From assembly GCA_002633005.1 (NCBI GenBank), contig NMRA01000529.1, forward strand, positions 1 through 62,000: 62,000 bases of DNA, read 5' to 3'. Below, piece after piece: positions 11,501 through 26,500 of this stretch. Source of the stretch: Phoronis australis. Taxonomy: Eukaryota > Phoronida > Phoronidae. Within the stretch, counting starts at the first letter, position 1, and each line of letters starts with the position of its first letter. The translations under genes were made by a program, and so were the position numbers. Below the pieces are notes generated by a model. That model was given only the letters and a program-made list of their open reading frames with translations, was not told where the DNA came from and searched no databases.

Positions 11501-14500
11501 ACAGGCGGTCACTGTGAAGACAGAATACAACAGTCAGTGTAATAGGCCATCACTGTGAAGACAGAATACAACAGTCAGTGTAATAGGCCATCACTGTGAA
11601 GACAGAATACAACAGTCAGTGTATACAGGCCATCACTGTGAAGACAGAATACAACAGTCAGTGAATACAACACAGCTTTGTACATGACTGATGTCTGGTC
11701 TTGAAACATGATTACGCCCAGTTTAATAAAAGTGCTATGCAGTTAGATGTCGAATCAACACACAAGTTTAACTTACATATTTATTTTGATACTCACATGT
11801 TTGGGAGTATTGCTAAAAATACTAAGTTAACTAAAAGATAGCATGGGAAATACTTAATGGTGTGAAAGGGGTATCAACCATTTGGTAATGAATTGGCTCA
11901 CATACCATGCTTTTGCTACACGCTTTGCTTTATTGACTAACTTTCCAGTAGCAATGGTGTGAATAGGGGTATCAACCATTTGGTAATGAATTGGCTCACA
12001 TACCATGCTTTTGCTACACGCTTTGCTTTATTGACTAACTTTCCAGTAGCAATGGTGTGACTATTTAGAACTAGACACCAGTGACGTCTAGAGGATGAGG
12101 AGGTGAATTAAAAATGCATCACTTCTAATCACATACACTGGAGAAGGAACTTTTACTACACCACCCACTGAAAAGAAGAAGTACCTCCTGGCACAGCTAG
12201 GTGGCGCTAAGAGTCACCAGTCTCGAGATCAGTCTGAATTTTCCCACTGGCAGGGAGCTGATGACAGGGACATAATACCCACATATAAGCATGTAACACC
12301 TGTGCACCTGAGCGTATGAATCCTATTGACTAAGGACTAGTGAAATGGCAATCTGGCGAGGTCAGCGGATGTTTCGAAAATAACAATTATCGTTGACATA
12401 CCCAGTATATACTAGGAACAGCTCATGATTGTAAAACTTGTACATTCCAACGAATGAAGTTTGAACAAGTCCTTCAGGCAACAACGTTATGAAAAATACT
12501 GAAATGACTTCTCAAAAAGCATTGAGTAAGTGCAATTATTATTTTTGTCCAAAACTGGTGAGATTTTACACCAGCATGATACTGGTGAAGACACCTATTT
12601 GCATTGTGCAGAATTAGTAAAAAAACACGTTCCATAGGTGAGAGTCACACAGTGCAAACTTACTGGATGTACTGTTTGGTGTAATAGGGGTATTGATGCC
12701 AAATGGATTCTGACTGGCCTTCTCCGCACTAGGCTTTCCCCCCAGCCCTCCAAACAAGCCACTGCCACCAGATGGAGTGGAGATCCCTGATGAACAAAAA
12801 TAATTAAGAATGACTTTCATTAGCGCATAGTCATTGTATTGGAATTGGGCTTTCAACAGCACAATAAATGTACTTGAGCACTGTTTAACACTATATTAAC
12901 TTGGGAGGTCCCATTTCACACAACAGCGAGTGTCGAGTATTTGTCAATTTGCAAACTCCGCAACAAATAGAGTCGCGAGCTAAGACAAGTAAACAATTCT
13001 TATTTTCTATAAATCAACTCATTCTCATTTTATCTTACTTTGAAACTGGCTATTTTTGATTCACGAGTGAAGCTCAATACATCTTTCAACAAAATAATGC
13101 AGCTCTAAAACAAAATGAAATTTGCATACATCAGGCTTTTTCATAGACCATAATTTGATTTTCCACAACAATGCAATGTAAAGCAAGATTTAATCAAGAA
13201 AAACCTTAGGCTGCTAATTTGCACTGCTTGGATTGTTGCCAACAATTCAGTCTATACTTAAAGACAGAGAATAGAGAGTATACAACTTATAGTTAACACT
13301 ATAATGCTAAGGAGGTCCACATACCTGATCCAAAAATGCCGGTGGTGGAGGACGCAGAACTACCAAAAGTGGGTTGAGACTGTCCAAACACTCCGGGGGT
13401 TGAAGTGCTTGTCTGTCCGAATATGGACCCTGAACCTGTAGACTGACCAAACAGTGGTGTCCCACTGGCGGCTGGTTGGCTAAAACCAAATATGGGAGGA
13501 GCAGAACTGGCTGGAGGCTGACCAAAAGGGGGCGCTGCGGATGTTGTCTGACCAAAAACAGGAGTCGAGCTAGAAGTTGTCTGGCCAAACATGCCACCAG
13601 TAGGTGTCGTTGCTTGCGCAAAGAGAGGAGTTGTCATCTGACCAAAGGTGTTAGCACTTGAAGATTGACCAAAGATACCAGAGCCTCCACTCCCGAACTT
13701 CCCAAATACAGACGTTGAGGACAATGAGGAGTCTGATGGATGGTCACTCACAGTTGAGGCTAGTCCTGTTGATTGTCTAAAGTCAAAACCTGTGCCTGTA
13801 GTTGTGGCTGCAGAGGAAGTTTGACCAATCGTGATAGAGCCCGACGAAACTGCTGCATTGCCCAATGTTGAAGTAGCCTGTTGACCAAACACAGATGTTG
13901 TCTCACTTTCGGACTTTCCAAACATAAAAGCTGAGCCAGAAGATGTTGTGGTTGCAGGCAACTTGACCTGACCAAAGAGTCCTGTGCCACCAGTGCTGAC
14001 TTTCCCAAAAGTAAAAGTTGGCTGACTGGACGTGACAACAGTCGCAGAGGTTGCTGATTTATCTGGAGCAAACAGAGAACTGTCTGCTACAGCAGCTGCT
14101 GTAGAGCTTGTGGTAGGGGATTGGTCCGAAGTCGACTCAGATTCGTCATCGGCAGACACCTGGCTCACCACTGTCCCACCATCCGATCTGCCACCACCAG
14201 ACTGAAAATTATCACTAGATGTCGATTGCCTGAATATTGAAATACTTGTTGTTGGTTTGCCAGCTTCTGCGTTGGTGGTTTTGACAGATTCAGATGTTGG
14301 CTGCTCGAACACAACAGAGGGCGTTGGTGTTGGTGTTGTAGTCACAACATCAGACAAGGTGGTATCAGTCCCAGCCTGTGGTGCAAACAGAGGTACCTTA
14401 ACTTTGGATGATGGCTTCTCCAGTGGTGCAACGTCGCTGGAGGCTGATTCAACAGTCACATCGCCAGTGGGCTGTCCACCAAATACAGACTTCTCAGCAG

Positions 14501-17500
14501 TGGGTTTACCAAATAGTGGCTTCTCTCCACTGGACGACTGGCCAAAAAGTGGCGTTGAACCTGCTGGTGGCTGCTTCTCAAATGACACTGCAGTCTCACT
14601 ATTACTGGGAACGTCTATGCTCTCACTAGATGGAGGTTCGTTTTTAACTTCGTCAACTGTCTGATTAGACTCAACGTCCACGTCTGACAGATCCTCCGAG
14701 TTCTCTTCAAGATCAAGAGCAGTCTCCGGCTTAGACACTTCAGCATTGCTGATGTCCGCAGATGTTGAGCGTGATTCGTCAGATGGCTTAGTCACTGTCG
14801 CTGAAGCTGGAGGCTGACCAAAAATACCTCCACTAGATGGCAGTGATGTTCCAAAGGATGGTGTGGTCTGGCCTAAGTTGAATGTTGCTTTCCCAGATGA
14901 CACTCCGCCAAATACAGATGCAGACATAGAGGATTTCTGTCCGAAGGAGAATACGCCACTGGACAATTTCCCTGATGAACCGACGCCATTGCTGTCATTG
15001 GAGACAGGAACAACTCCATTAACAACATGAGGAGATTCAGTGGGGACAAGAGAGGCATTACCCAACACAGCTGGGCTGCTAGTCACTGACTGCGATTTAT
15101 TAAGCAGGAATGGGGTAGAACCATTCGATGGCAGGCCAAAGGTGAAGGGCTTAGCAGCAGAGGGTTTCTCCGAATCTTTAGGTATTGAGGCAAGAGTGTC
15201 TGAAATGAAGACAAAAATGAGTTTTTACACCTTAAATAGAAAAAAGTACCGTAATCAGACAAAATACCATTTTCGTACGATGATGGCTAAATTGACTGGC
15301 AACACATTCTTAACGTGTATTTAAGACAAAAGACACCCCGGGATCCAAAGCCAGCTAATATGATCGTACCTTGAACAACTGAGGATTTTCCAGCATCATT
15401 GACAGTAGGTGGCGCAGTCGTCTTGCCAAACTGAAATCCTGAACTATTCACTGGTTTGGGAGAATTGAAGGAGAAACCTAGAAAATGCCAGACTCCAGTT
15501 AAATTCTGGTACTGTGCAAGAACTTATCAAAATAAAATGACACGTTGAAAAACAGCTCAAATGTACAAAATCGTAACTAAAGCTCGTTTCAATTCTGGCA
15601 AAATCACGAAAACGTTAACAGATGTTACTCCACGCACTTTGTCCATTAAATAATAACAAGCCTGTAATGACACCACAATAAAGTGGCTAAATTTTGACAA
15701 AAATTAATAATTTATTACAACAAAAATTTTACTAAGTTGCTAAATAATCTTGGCAAAAAGTTTGGCAGAGACTGAGAGTTCTTTCTAAGTCTGTGTACTA
15801 AATTTTGATAACTAAACTGTAGAGCAGAACAGCCTTGTGGGTTCCGCACAATATAAGTTGACGACGTTTTAACCTAAAACTTCTTCCATATGACTGAAAA
15901 ACTTTAAATTTAATTTAGACAACTTAATAATATGAAAATGGTCTAGACTAATTGCTCCTTACTCTTGACCACAGTACACTAATTGCTCCTTACTCTTGAC
16001 CACAGTACACTAATTGCTCCTTACTCTTGACCACAGTACACTGTTGCTTCAATTCAGTCGCAAGCCGATGTGTCATGGCTGACCACATCTTGAGCAACAA
16101 CAAATTGCCAGATATTTTTTCCAAACCCAGAAACGGCTTGCCACCTCAGCAAGGAACAAACTGAGGTCAATTGTTGACTGTAAAAGGTCTAAATCAAACA
16201 CTTGATTCTTTGATAAAAGAAGTAACAATATACATGTTGCACCTTTAAGGACATTTCAATCCAATGTTATTTCAACAAGAAACATTCCTTAATGTGCTTC
16301 ACTGTTTCACGTTCCAGTGCACCTTTCGGAAAAATTACACATTCACTGCCAAAATGCGCCAATTGAAGAGTTGGGTACTTGGCTGTTCCTGACCTACTTA
16401 AACTTGATTTCCATGAGAGATAACACCACCTTGTTTACGAGGCTGACTCCATATGATGGTTCAAATTTAAATCAAATTTTAACAGCTAAGGTGTCCCAAA
16501 AAGATCATCAGATAACTGTTACACTATATAAATTCCATGCTATAACAGAAAAACCCACCAGACTGAGTTGCTACACTGCTTTCAGAAGTCAACAGTTCAG
16601 CCAGAATGCTGCTCTCGCTAGAACTGGCGGTCCCAGTGGATGGCACTGATGCTACGATGGCTGGTGATGGACTGATGATCTGAGTGGTCGACAGAGGTGG
16701 AAAAATGGATGCAGGCTGAGCGACGGAGGCAGACGTATCTACTGGCAAACTAGATGAAGGTGTCTTGACAGAAAATGTAGTCTTGCCTGCAAAGAACCCT
16801 ATGAACAATCATCACAAAACATGAAATGAAGGAAAAAAACTTTTCGAAAATCCACACTGCTTTTCTACAAAACTTAACTCATCTACTTCTATTAGAAAAC
16901 TGACTTTTGGAGTGCTATGGGTCATGGCAAGGAGATGATGCTTATCTATTAACACGTTACAAAACATTAACATTTAACACAGCATGCCAGCTTACAGAAG
17001 ACTAAGTTTCTCCTTTCCAGTGCAACGTCCAAAATGACCAAAAGGGTGTGCCTACAGTACTCCGCTGTGTACGGCAATCAATTCATGCCAGCACATCTCA
17101 GCCATAGACCCTTGCATCACATTTCATCAAAATCTGTCACGCTGTTTTGTCAATTATCAACCAAATATTTTGTCAAAACCTTAACTGTCAAAACCATTGT
17201 GCTACGGCAGTGAAATCTGTACATAATTAAACTAGTGCTGACACAGGGCATCCTCGCATTATATCCCTATGTCAAGTAGCATCATAATTTGTCAAGCCGT
17301 TCTGACAATCAAGTTGTTGAAATTAAAACGGCCAACAAGGGGTGCCACAGTAGCTAAATCCCAGGAGCATCCACGTCATCAACTCTTGTGTCAAGTTTCA
17401 TCAAAAACTATCAATTTAATATCAAAATGTAATGACAATAGGTGAAAGACGAGGAAAATCTCACCAAAAATTAAAATGACCAAAAGCGGGTGCTAGGGAA

Positions 17501-20500
17501 GGAAACTCCATCCCAAAAGGATTTGATGCCACATTTCCAACTTTTATCTCAAGGTAAAATTCATCAAGTCATCTCAACAAAATTTGATGGATACAGAATT
17601 TCTTGTTGAAAACTAAAGTGGCCAATAGGGGGTGCCACCATTGTCATATCTGGTCGAAAACTGACAGGTGTTGGTGTATTCTGAACACCTACATAACTGT
17701 GAGTCAGGTTAACATAAATTCATGAAACTGATAAACCAAATACTGAAGGACAAGGAATTTCCTGTCAAAAACTAAAAACCTCAATTTTGGCTGCCACGGT
17801 GGTCAAATCTGTATGATAATTGACTAGAGTTGGTAATCTCCCACCACATATCTTTGGGTCAAGTTCCTGCATGGTATTGTGTCAAAAATTCCTGATGTTG
17901 AAAACTAAAACAACCAGCACTGGGTGCCACTGACGCCGCATCCATCCAAAAAATCCACCAAGGCTGTTACAATTCCACCAAGATAGTTCTCTATGTAAAG
18001 TTTCATCAACACATGTCAAGTGGATCTTGAAATAATCAGATGAGTACAAAGAAAGCCAACAAGGAGCCGATGGGATGCTGACTGATTACAAGGAGCCGAT
18101 GGGATGCTGACTGATTACAAGGAGCAGATGGGATGCTGACTGATTACAAGGAGCCGATGGGATGCTGACTGACTACAATTAACAACTTAAACATGCTAGT
18201 TTTCACGTTTGTCACACCCTTCAAAATATATCGGACAAAGCACAATGTTTCGAAATCAACAACGTTACTAACCAACAGTGGCGCCAGCAATGCTTGTTGC
18301 TATTGACGAAGTGGGAGGGGCCACGGCAAAGACAGGTTTCCCAGATGGTTGAATGACCAAAGCGTTGTCACCTGAAAGTCAGATCACATGGTTCGTGAAC
18401 ACAAGACCATTTCATCAGACCATTTTCTAACGAGTGAAGTTAAATGGCTACCACTGAAATGATTGGCCAGCAAGGCATAATAATGTTCAATTATGTACTC
18501 AACTGGCCAGATGGCAAAACAGACACTAGGACTTTTCGGTGCAAGTATCCCGCGACTGTTTTGCTTTTCAGAACACAGCCCAGAAGAAAATATAGAAGAA
18601 CAAAGTTCAAGGTTCAAAACTGAAGTTAAAATAAGAAGACAGATATAATTATGCAAAAACAACACAGCATTTAGACAACATCATCTAGGGAGTAAGTCAC
18701 TATGACAACAGTCATGTTATTCCCAAACTCCTCACCATCACCATGGCAATGGATGAAGAACTAACTACAAACTAGTGACCATCATATGACTCAACTTTAT
18801 GGTAAAACCTCACTAATTTCAAACAATCATTGCCAAAATGGACAATTTGTCATTTTCAAATTCTAATCTTAGAGTACATCTTCAGTAGTTCTGCATATTC
18901 TCAATACATTGTCGGAGGGCAGCTACATTGTAGCGCGCAGAAATTCACAATGACAAAGTCATAATTTGGTAAAAAAAGCAATAATCCTCCATATTAGGTA
19001 CTACACCTGTGAGGTTACACCACTACGCAAAATCATGAGCTAGTAACTGCTGTTTAAATCAGCGAGCAGCTTTACCTGACGCAAACTTGATTTCGACTTC
19101 TGTCTTCCGCTTGGCGTCTGAGTCTATCAAAGACAAAAGAATGGTAACATCAAGCTCACATTGAAGACTTCAACCAAATGCATTGGAAACTTGCAAAAGA
19201 GTAATCAGGTCTATAGTTATTAGTACTCTACTATTTTTTCAAATGCTAGACTAAGTCAAAAATAGCACGGTTTTTGTTATTGAAAATTGATCTAGTAGTC
19301 CAAATTTTCAAAAAAAGTCACCCAGTGCCACCTGATAAAGGCCAGGATCCTATTGTTTCCAGCAGCCCCTGACGCCAGCAGAGATGGGTCAGATACTTTC
19401 CTACATTTCTTCTTATTTAACTTGAAGCGCCACCTGATGCTAGCTTTGAGACCAAAGGTTCACTTAACCGAACAAGCAACACCAGGTCCTTACTGATTCG
19501 TCTACAGAAAACAAACAGGTCAAGTGATTTGTACCTGTGTCAATAGATGGAGCCAGCGACTGGGATGTTTCACCTTCACCATTTGCTGTGTAGAGGTCCT
19601 CATCAGAATCACTGATGTCTTCACATGCAGGTTGATACACCTGGCTGACGTCAAGGAGACGAGAAGAGGACAGCTCACCTGGGCAAAAACCACAATGATG
19701 GCAACAAGTGATGGCAACTGCTTTAAAGTAAACAGCTAGTGAAGCCCAGGGGCTTGTTTTACTTTTTAAAGGACTAACAACCATTTTCAGTCATAGGTCG
19801 TCAGTTAAATTTACACCAATGCAACTGCTCAGATACGGCTATCTTCTTTCTGAGATTAAAACGGGTTGAAATAAAATTTGAGTTCACAAATTAAAACTTC
19901 CCAACTCCTATTAAAAGAAACAGTGGGTGGATTAATTTAAGTGATGGAAATGTAATGTGAAGATATTTGGCTGCATGGAGACTTGTCAACAAGGTCACAC
20001 TTTTAACCGATATGCAAAGAAGTTGCGTACTCACCAGGTGGGGTTGCGTGCACAGGCACGACACCACGCTCGCTAAGGAACTGGCGTAGCTTTGCCTGCT
20101 TTGCAGGAGAGACGGAGGTCGCACGAGGCTTTGATGGCATTGGACTAGCTGGTTCAACAAGGCTATCAGCTAACGAGGAAAGGAACTCACGATCCCTGAA
20201 AGAACCAACAAAACTAAAACATTGTGTCACATGAGAATGCCACCATTGTCAGCAAACCAAGTACTCAACAAACATTGAATTGGCCAGAAAAAAAATTGAT
20301 CAACCCATTTCACAAAACGTGATACAGCCGACATGTCCTTTGGCCTAGAATCTCACGAGTCACAAAGCCCAGTGCAGAGGACCACAACCACCCACAGTCA
20401 ACAGGCACATTTTTGGTATGTTATGCAATACTCACCTCAGTTCACTCGTTTTCACTAGTGTTCTGTCACACAAACGCGTCATTTGCAAATAAGTTGCAAG

Positions 20501-23500
20501 TGCATAACACCCGGTACTAACCTCCCAACTTCACATAATGTAACACCCGGTACTAACCTCACAACTTCACATAAAACGCATTCCAAAATAATATGAGATT
20601 TTCACAAAGTCTCAAAAATTTTTTTCACTCAATTCAATTGAAAGTGGGTGCAACAGATAGCCTTTTTAGTTGTGATGTCATTTCAAAATTTACTTTGGCA
20701 AAATGAGCTTTTAATTAGCTGTAATTAACGTTTGAAAACTCACGTTCCATGTGACAAAGGGCATTTCTCACATGGAACATTGCATTCTCACATGTAACAT
20801 TTGAATGTTCCATGTGAGATTTTTTGAGTTGTGCCATGTTACAAATAGAAATGGTACATGGCACAAACACTATATTTGTGACATGGGCTTTTCATAGCAC
20901 AATGATATAATGAATTTTAGGAGAAATTTTTGCATTTAGTCAATAAAANTGAGAAAAGAACAATACTCAGCTCAGTTTACACACCATTCAACTCAATTCC
21001 CTAGAAGGTATCACAAGACATCACACAAAACTCAACTTAATGCACATGATCTCACAAACTAGGACACCTGTCAACTGTTTTGCCTCACAGAGGGCACCAC
21101 TCGATACTCACCCCAGTTCACAAGGTCGCACATATGAAGACACGTCGCTGTTCTGCCATACGGATGTGTCATTGTGTATCTTGAGTTGTTTCATCTCGCC
21201 CATCAGCTTGTTCAGTCGATACGTCTGGCTGGTGATTACATTGTGGTTGTTAGTCAGACTTCTATACAGCGTGTCACTGATGGGAGCACGGGTTTTTCTG
21301 AAATAGAGATTGATAGTTGTCATGGAAACTAGGACATGCGCCTGGCTGCAGCATTCATCAATGGTACTATGAACTTGTACTTTATTCAAATTGAAAGCGA
21401 GTTTTAGGGTAAACATGACTGGCAATTTGTTGAATCCGAAAGTCAGCATTCAGTAAGCCGAATTCAGAATTGACAATGAGTTCATAATTTTTGCTGTGAA
21501 GGTAATGCGGCCAATTCCACGACCGAACGATAGAGGAAATATATCACACTGACGCCTAATTTGAAACTAAAAAACATCAAGGAACAATAATGCTTGAATA
21601 ATCTTTAACTAAACGGAAAAATGAAGCTTCTTTTTTTTTTCTTAACATGATAGGTTATAGTAAAGAAGGATGCAATCCTTTCATGTGCGTTTTAACATGC
21701 ATCGCATTTTATGAAATTCAATACAGGCATAAAATATTGAGAAATGCCTCTTAATTCATTAATATATACCTTCCTCTCCCGCGGCTGTACTGGTCCCATT
21801 CACTATCCAGTTTGGCATTGACATCACGTAGACTTGTCTCTATATACTGGTTCAAGTGGCGGACTGACTGCAGAGTTTGGCTACTGGTAGGGTCTATAAC
21901 AGCGTAAAGTAATATGACTGACATATTAATAAACATTTGGTTTTTCAAAGTCATAGGCAGGCAATTAGGAAATACGCTTTGACAGAAAATGCTGTTTTCT
22001 CATAGACAGCCAAAATTAGAAGACAGATAAGACGTATCTTTTATTTAAGACAAAGTGCCGAACCATGACTTATTTTATACACTCAGGTACCTTTCATCAG
22101 GTTCAATTATAGTAATAATATTATTAAAGCTTCAAAACCCACATAACATTGACGATATGTTTTTACTCAACATGTTCCCCCCTAAAGACGAAAAGTGATT
22201 TCAGAGCTCGAAAAGAGCTGACATCATATTTAGTGTTCGAAACAATGCACACTGACAAAATATGAGTGAGCCACCATTACAAGCTGGCTGGCCTTACACA
22301 ATGAGGTAACAGTCAGACATTCCAACTCCAGCAATCACTTCCAATTTTACTAAACAAGTTGAAACCAATCTGTAAATGGTCTAAACCAAAAGATTGTTTT
22401 TTTTGCTAAAAAACAGACATATTGGTTCAAAATATGTCACGCCTATGAAGCATTTATGAACTTCTTACGAGCCACATTTTCAATAACATATCGTTTTTAA
22501 AACAGTACGCCTTTAATTACTAAAACCTTGTTCTCAGATGCAAGAACAACGTGCAGTATGTCAAGTGTGTTTTTCAACATTTTACCCAAGGGTCTTGATC
22601 TATGCAAATGGCGAAGACGTGGGTCAGACATGCGCTGCTTTTGAACGCGTGCATCCTCCTCCAAGGCAAACAAGTTGAGGGTCTGAGACTTGAGTTGGTG
22701 AATATCCCCATTGATATCCTACGAGAAAAACAACATGCAATATAGCAGGTTTAGGTTGTGAGACTTGAGTTCATAAAATGTAACTGTCAATGTCCTGCGA
22801 GATACAGACGATGGCAATACGATAAGTTGGGGGTCTAAGGTTTAAGTTGGTGAATGCACCTGAGGATGTGGCCTGTAGGTCTGGCTAGTTTAAGTTGGTG
22901 AATGCACCTGAGGATGTGGCCTGTAGGTCTGGCTAGTTTAAGTTGGTGAATGCACCTGAGGATGTGGCCTGTAGGTCTGGCTAGTTTAAGTTGGTAAAAA
23001 CATGAACTAATGGTGGAATGTCTTTGTCCATATTTAAGATGATACTTTGTAACAGGCTGAGGGTCTGAGGTTTGTCTGAGCATCTGACATTTGTCTACAG
23101 CCCTGTAGCTATCCCACAAAAAATGAAAGAGGGATTACACAATACACATGTTCAACTAAGTGTAAAGAACAGAGGGCCACAAATCCTTTCCCAAATGACA
23201 ACTCACAGTATCCAACAGTAAAAAGTCTCATCAACTTATAAGTCACCTAAACCAAATCACTCACCTCGGTGGTTTCTTTGACTTCTTTACAGAACTCTGC
23301 CAACCCTAGTATCCCACTAGTTAGCCTGCCTAGCTCTGCCTTGTCACCCACTTTGAATCTACAGCTACGTGTCCTCTGTTTGGCCTCTTCCAATTCTTTG
23401 TTGAAATGATCAATCTAAAAGATAAAAACGCATCACTTAGACAGCAGTCATAAAAGCAACTTTCAAATGATCTTTTCCCAACAATCCAAATTTCAATTTC

Positions 23501-26500
23501 ATGCAATAACACGGCAAGGTTTTAGAGGTAGGACAAGTTTTTTAGAGGTCGGCAGGAAATGCATTGAATAAAAAAAGAGAATTTGAGTCTTGTGTTGAGA
23601 TGAGTTGGGATAGAGCATGTCTTGATTTTACTGCGACAATGAGTTTATTAGCCAAGCACTTAGTGTTATAATTGATAGAATAACAGTTTATTAGCCAAGC
23701 ACTGAGTGTTATAATCAATGGAACAACAGTTTATTAGCCAAGCACTGAGTGTTATAATTGATAGAATAACGGCCTATTGACAACAATACTGTGGTGAATG
23801 ACTGATGTCACTCAGCCATGCCACTCCCTCCCCTCAACCATGCCACTCCCTCCCCTCAGCCATGCCACTCCCTCCCCACTGGACCAATGCTAGATATCCA
23901 CCACACAGGATAACCATACAATTACCAGATTATGTGAAAGGGAATTATCAGACAAAGAGACCTACAGTAAGAAAAGAGACAAATATAAACCATGCCACCT
24001 GGTGGCAACTCTAGAAATCTCACCTCTTCCAATATATTCTTTGTGAACTCGCTATCCACAGACAAGTTAGCTTCAGAGCTTGGCTGTTTCGGCCTGTTGG
24101 TGGTCGAATGTGACAGAACCGGCTTGACTTCTGGGACTTTCTTAGTAGAACCAGACATCCCTGTGTTGGTAAGTTGAGATAGAGCTGGACTCGGTTGAGC
24201 CACCACAGTCGAAGTTGGTTTAACCACGGGTGGTTTCGTAACCTGCTGCTGTACCACAGATGACGCTGGTGTAGCTGATGGAGATGGCACAGCATCAGAG
24301 TTGGAAACTGGAACCATAACTGGTTTGGTTTCAGGCGGCTTGATAAGCGGTTGCTGTGCCACAGCTGGAGTTGCATGACCAGACATGGCAGGAACAGTGC
24401 TGGGTGTTGAAACTGCGCCAAAGACTGGTTTACTCTCTGCCAGTTTGAAAACTGGCTGTTGCATTGTTGCAGGTGGCTTCTGGTTGGTGGGCAGTTGGGA
24501 AGCAAATGAGAGTCCCGGCTTCACTGCAGACGCTGATGAGTTGAAGCTAAACACAGCTGGTTTAGTAGTGGCTACAGTTACTGGTGGCCTGGTGAAGATG
24601 ACTGTAGATGACTGTGCAGGAACTACAGAATATGAAATAACGTTAACACAGCCTTCAAAGAAATCAAAGTACTCCGCATGACAGGAACATGCGCAAACTT
24701 TAAGTTTGGACAAAAATAATTGAAAAATTGTTACTTTTTTCATTGTTAGTTGTGAGTCTTCACAATTTTTTGAAACGTTTTCTGTTCTTAGCTATAATAT
24801 AGAACACTGATACGCCAAAGCGTAATTCTGTTGCTGTTTGTCGTTTATGAAAAAGTGAGAAAATAAATAAATATTTTTCCTGTTCGCCATGTTGTAATCT
24901 AAAGTTGTGACATTTTGACAGGTGAGACAAAGACAATTATCACCAAAACTGCAGAAATGTATGTTTGCAAGACTACTTTATAACTTATTAAATATTAAGC
25001 AGTACTTTTATTTATTATCTAGTAATTAATCTATCCAATTGTGATATTGAGTATGTAATCTCCCATGTCTAGTTATCAAGCAGTGAATAGAGTGCATTGT
25101 GGGAAGTTAGAATGCTGCTAACTTACATTGTTTCGGAATTTAACATAAATTCTTTCTTCAAACAGAATGGAAAATCAGAACAAATCAAGAGTGATCATCA
25201 TAATATGAATGTCATTAATAATCGCAGTAGCCGTGACCTCCGAATGGGCACATACAATCTGACTTTTACCAAAAGTTTCCAACGGGTCGACAAACAACTC
25301 ACCTCCAAAGTTAAACTGACCAGCACTGACGCTTGGTTGTTGAGGAACAGATAATGGAGTCTGAAAACATTTTACATAATAAGACAATAGCACACAGACT
25401 ATAGACAGATCCAGATGGTGTTTGACCACCTTGCTACATTATCACTCCACTGCAATGTAAGTATGCTGACAAACGGGCCAGTATATTACACGGCATGAAA
25501 ACATTTAGCTAACAAACCATATAACAAAGATTTACTATGGGCGAGTCTTTAATGTGGCACAGAAATATTTATAGGTAAAATATTGTCATTTTCATTCAAA
25601 CAAAAGTTTGCTAACAGTGCAGGTGGGTCAGAATTAGATGAAGTTTTGAAACAAAAAGCCGATACTAAATCTCTGTTTCTTTTTGATTGCAACCCATTCC
25701 AATTGTTGCTAAATTTCAACAACTTATCTCTTGTGTTTCTACGCACACTTCGTCAAGTCCTGAAAAGTTTTTCTGCACGTCCAAAATAAACTAATAGTAG
25801 CAGGATACACTTTTGCCACACTAAACTCCAAAACTGACAAAAAACGACACTTTTTGTACTAAAGTTTGACCAAAGTGTCAAATATTTCCTGCAAAAGCCA
25901 CTTTGGCAGCAAACTTTCAGAATGACTCAGCCACCTAATTTGCCAGTTGATTCTCCTCACTGTCTGACAGTGATGAGGTGATTCTCCTCACTGTCTGACA
26001 GTGATGAGGTGATTTTCCTCACTGTCTGACAGTCATGAGGTGATTCTCCTCACTGTCTGACAGTCATGAGGTGATTCTCCTCACTGTCTGACAGTCACGA
26101 GTTGACTCTCCTCACTGTCTGACAGTCATGAGGTGATTCTCCTCACTGTCTGACAGTCATGAGGTGATTCTCCTCACTGTCTGAAAGTCATGAGGTGATT
26201 CTCCTCACTGTCTGAAAGTCATGAGGTGATTCTCCTCACTGTCTGACAGTCATGAGGTGATTCTCCTCACTGTCTGACAGTCATGAGGGAAGACCATACA
26301 ATGATTCTGATGATGAATGTGGCTTCCATCCAGCCGACATGACTTGGAATTCCTGGTCATTGTGTCTGAATACTTATAAACATGCATTAAGTAGAAGACA
26401 TGTGCAATGCATATGCTGAGAGAAAAACTCACTTCCTTCTGAGGTGCAGTGCCGGAACTAGGGGCTGCTTGTTTGACATACTTTACTGATGGAGGTGGTG

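Noticed and set aside
13307-14664. Several open frames on both strands within the FG exon
   Set aside because: Shadows of the repetitive NUP214 exon 24; only the FG frame joins its neighbours by splicing.
25950-26288. CRISPR-like regular array
   Set aside because: Head-to-tail minisatellite without unique spacers, in an animal intron.
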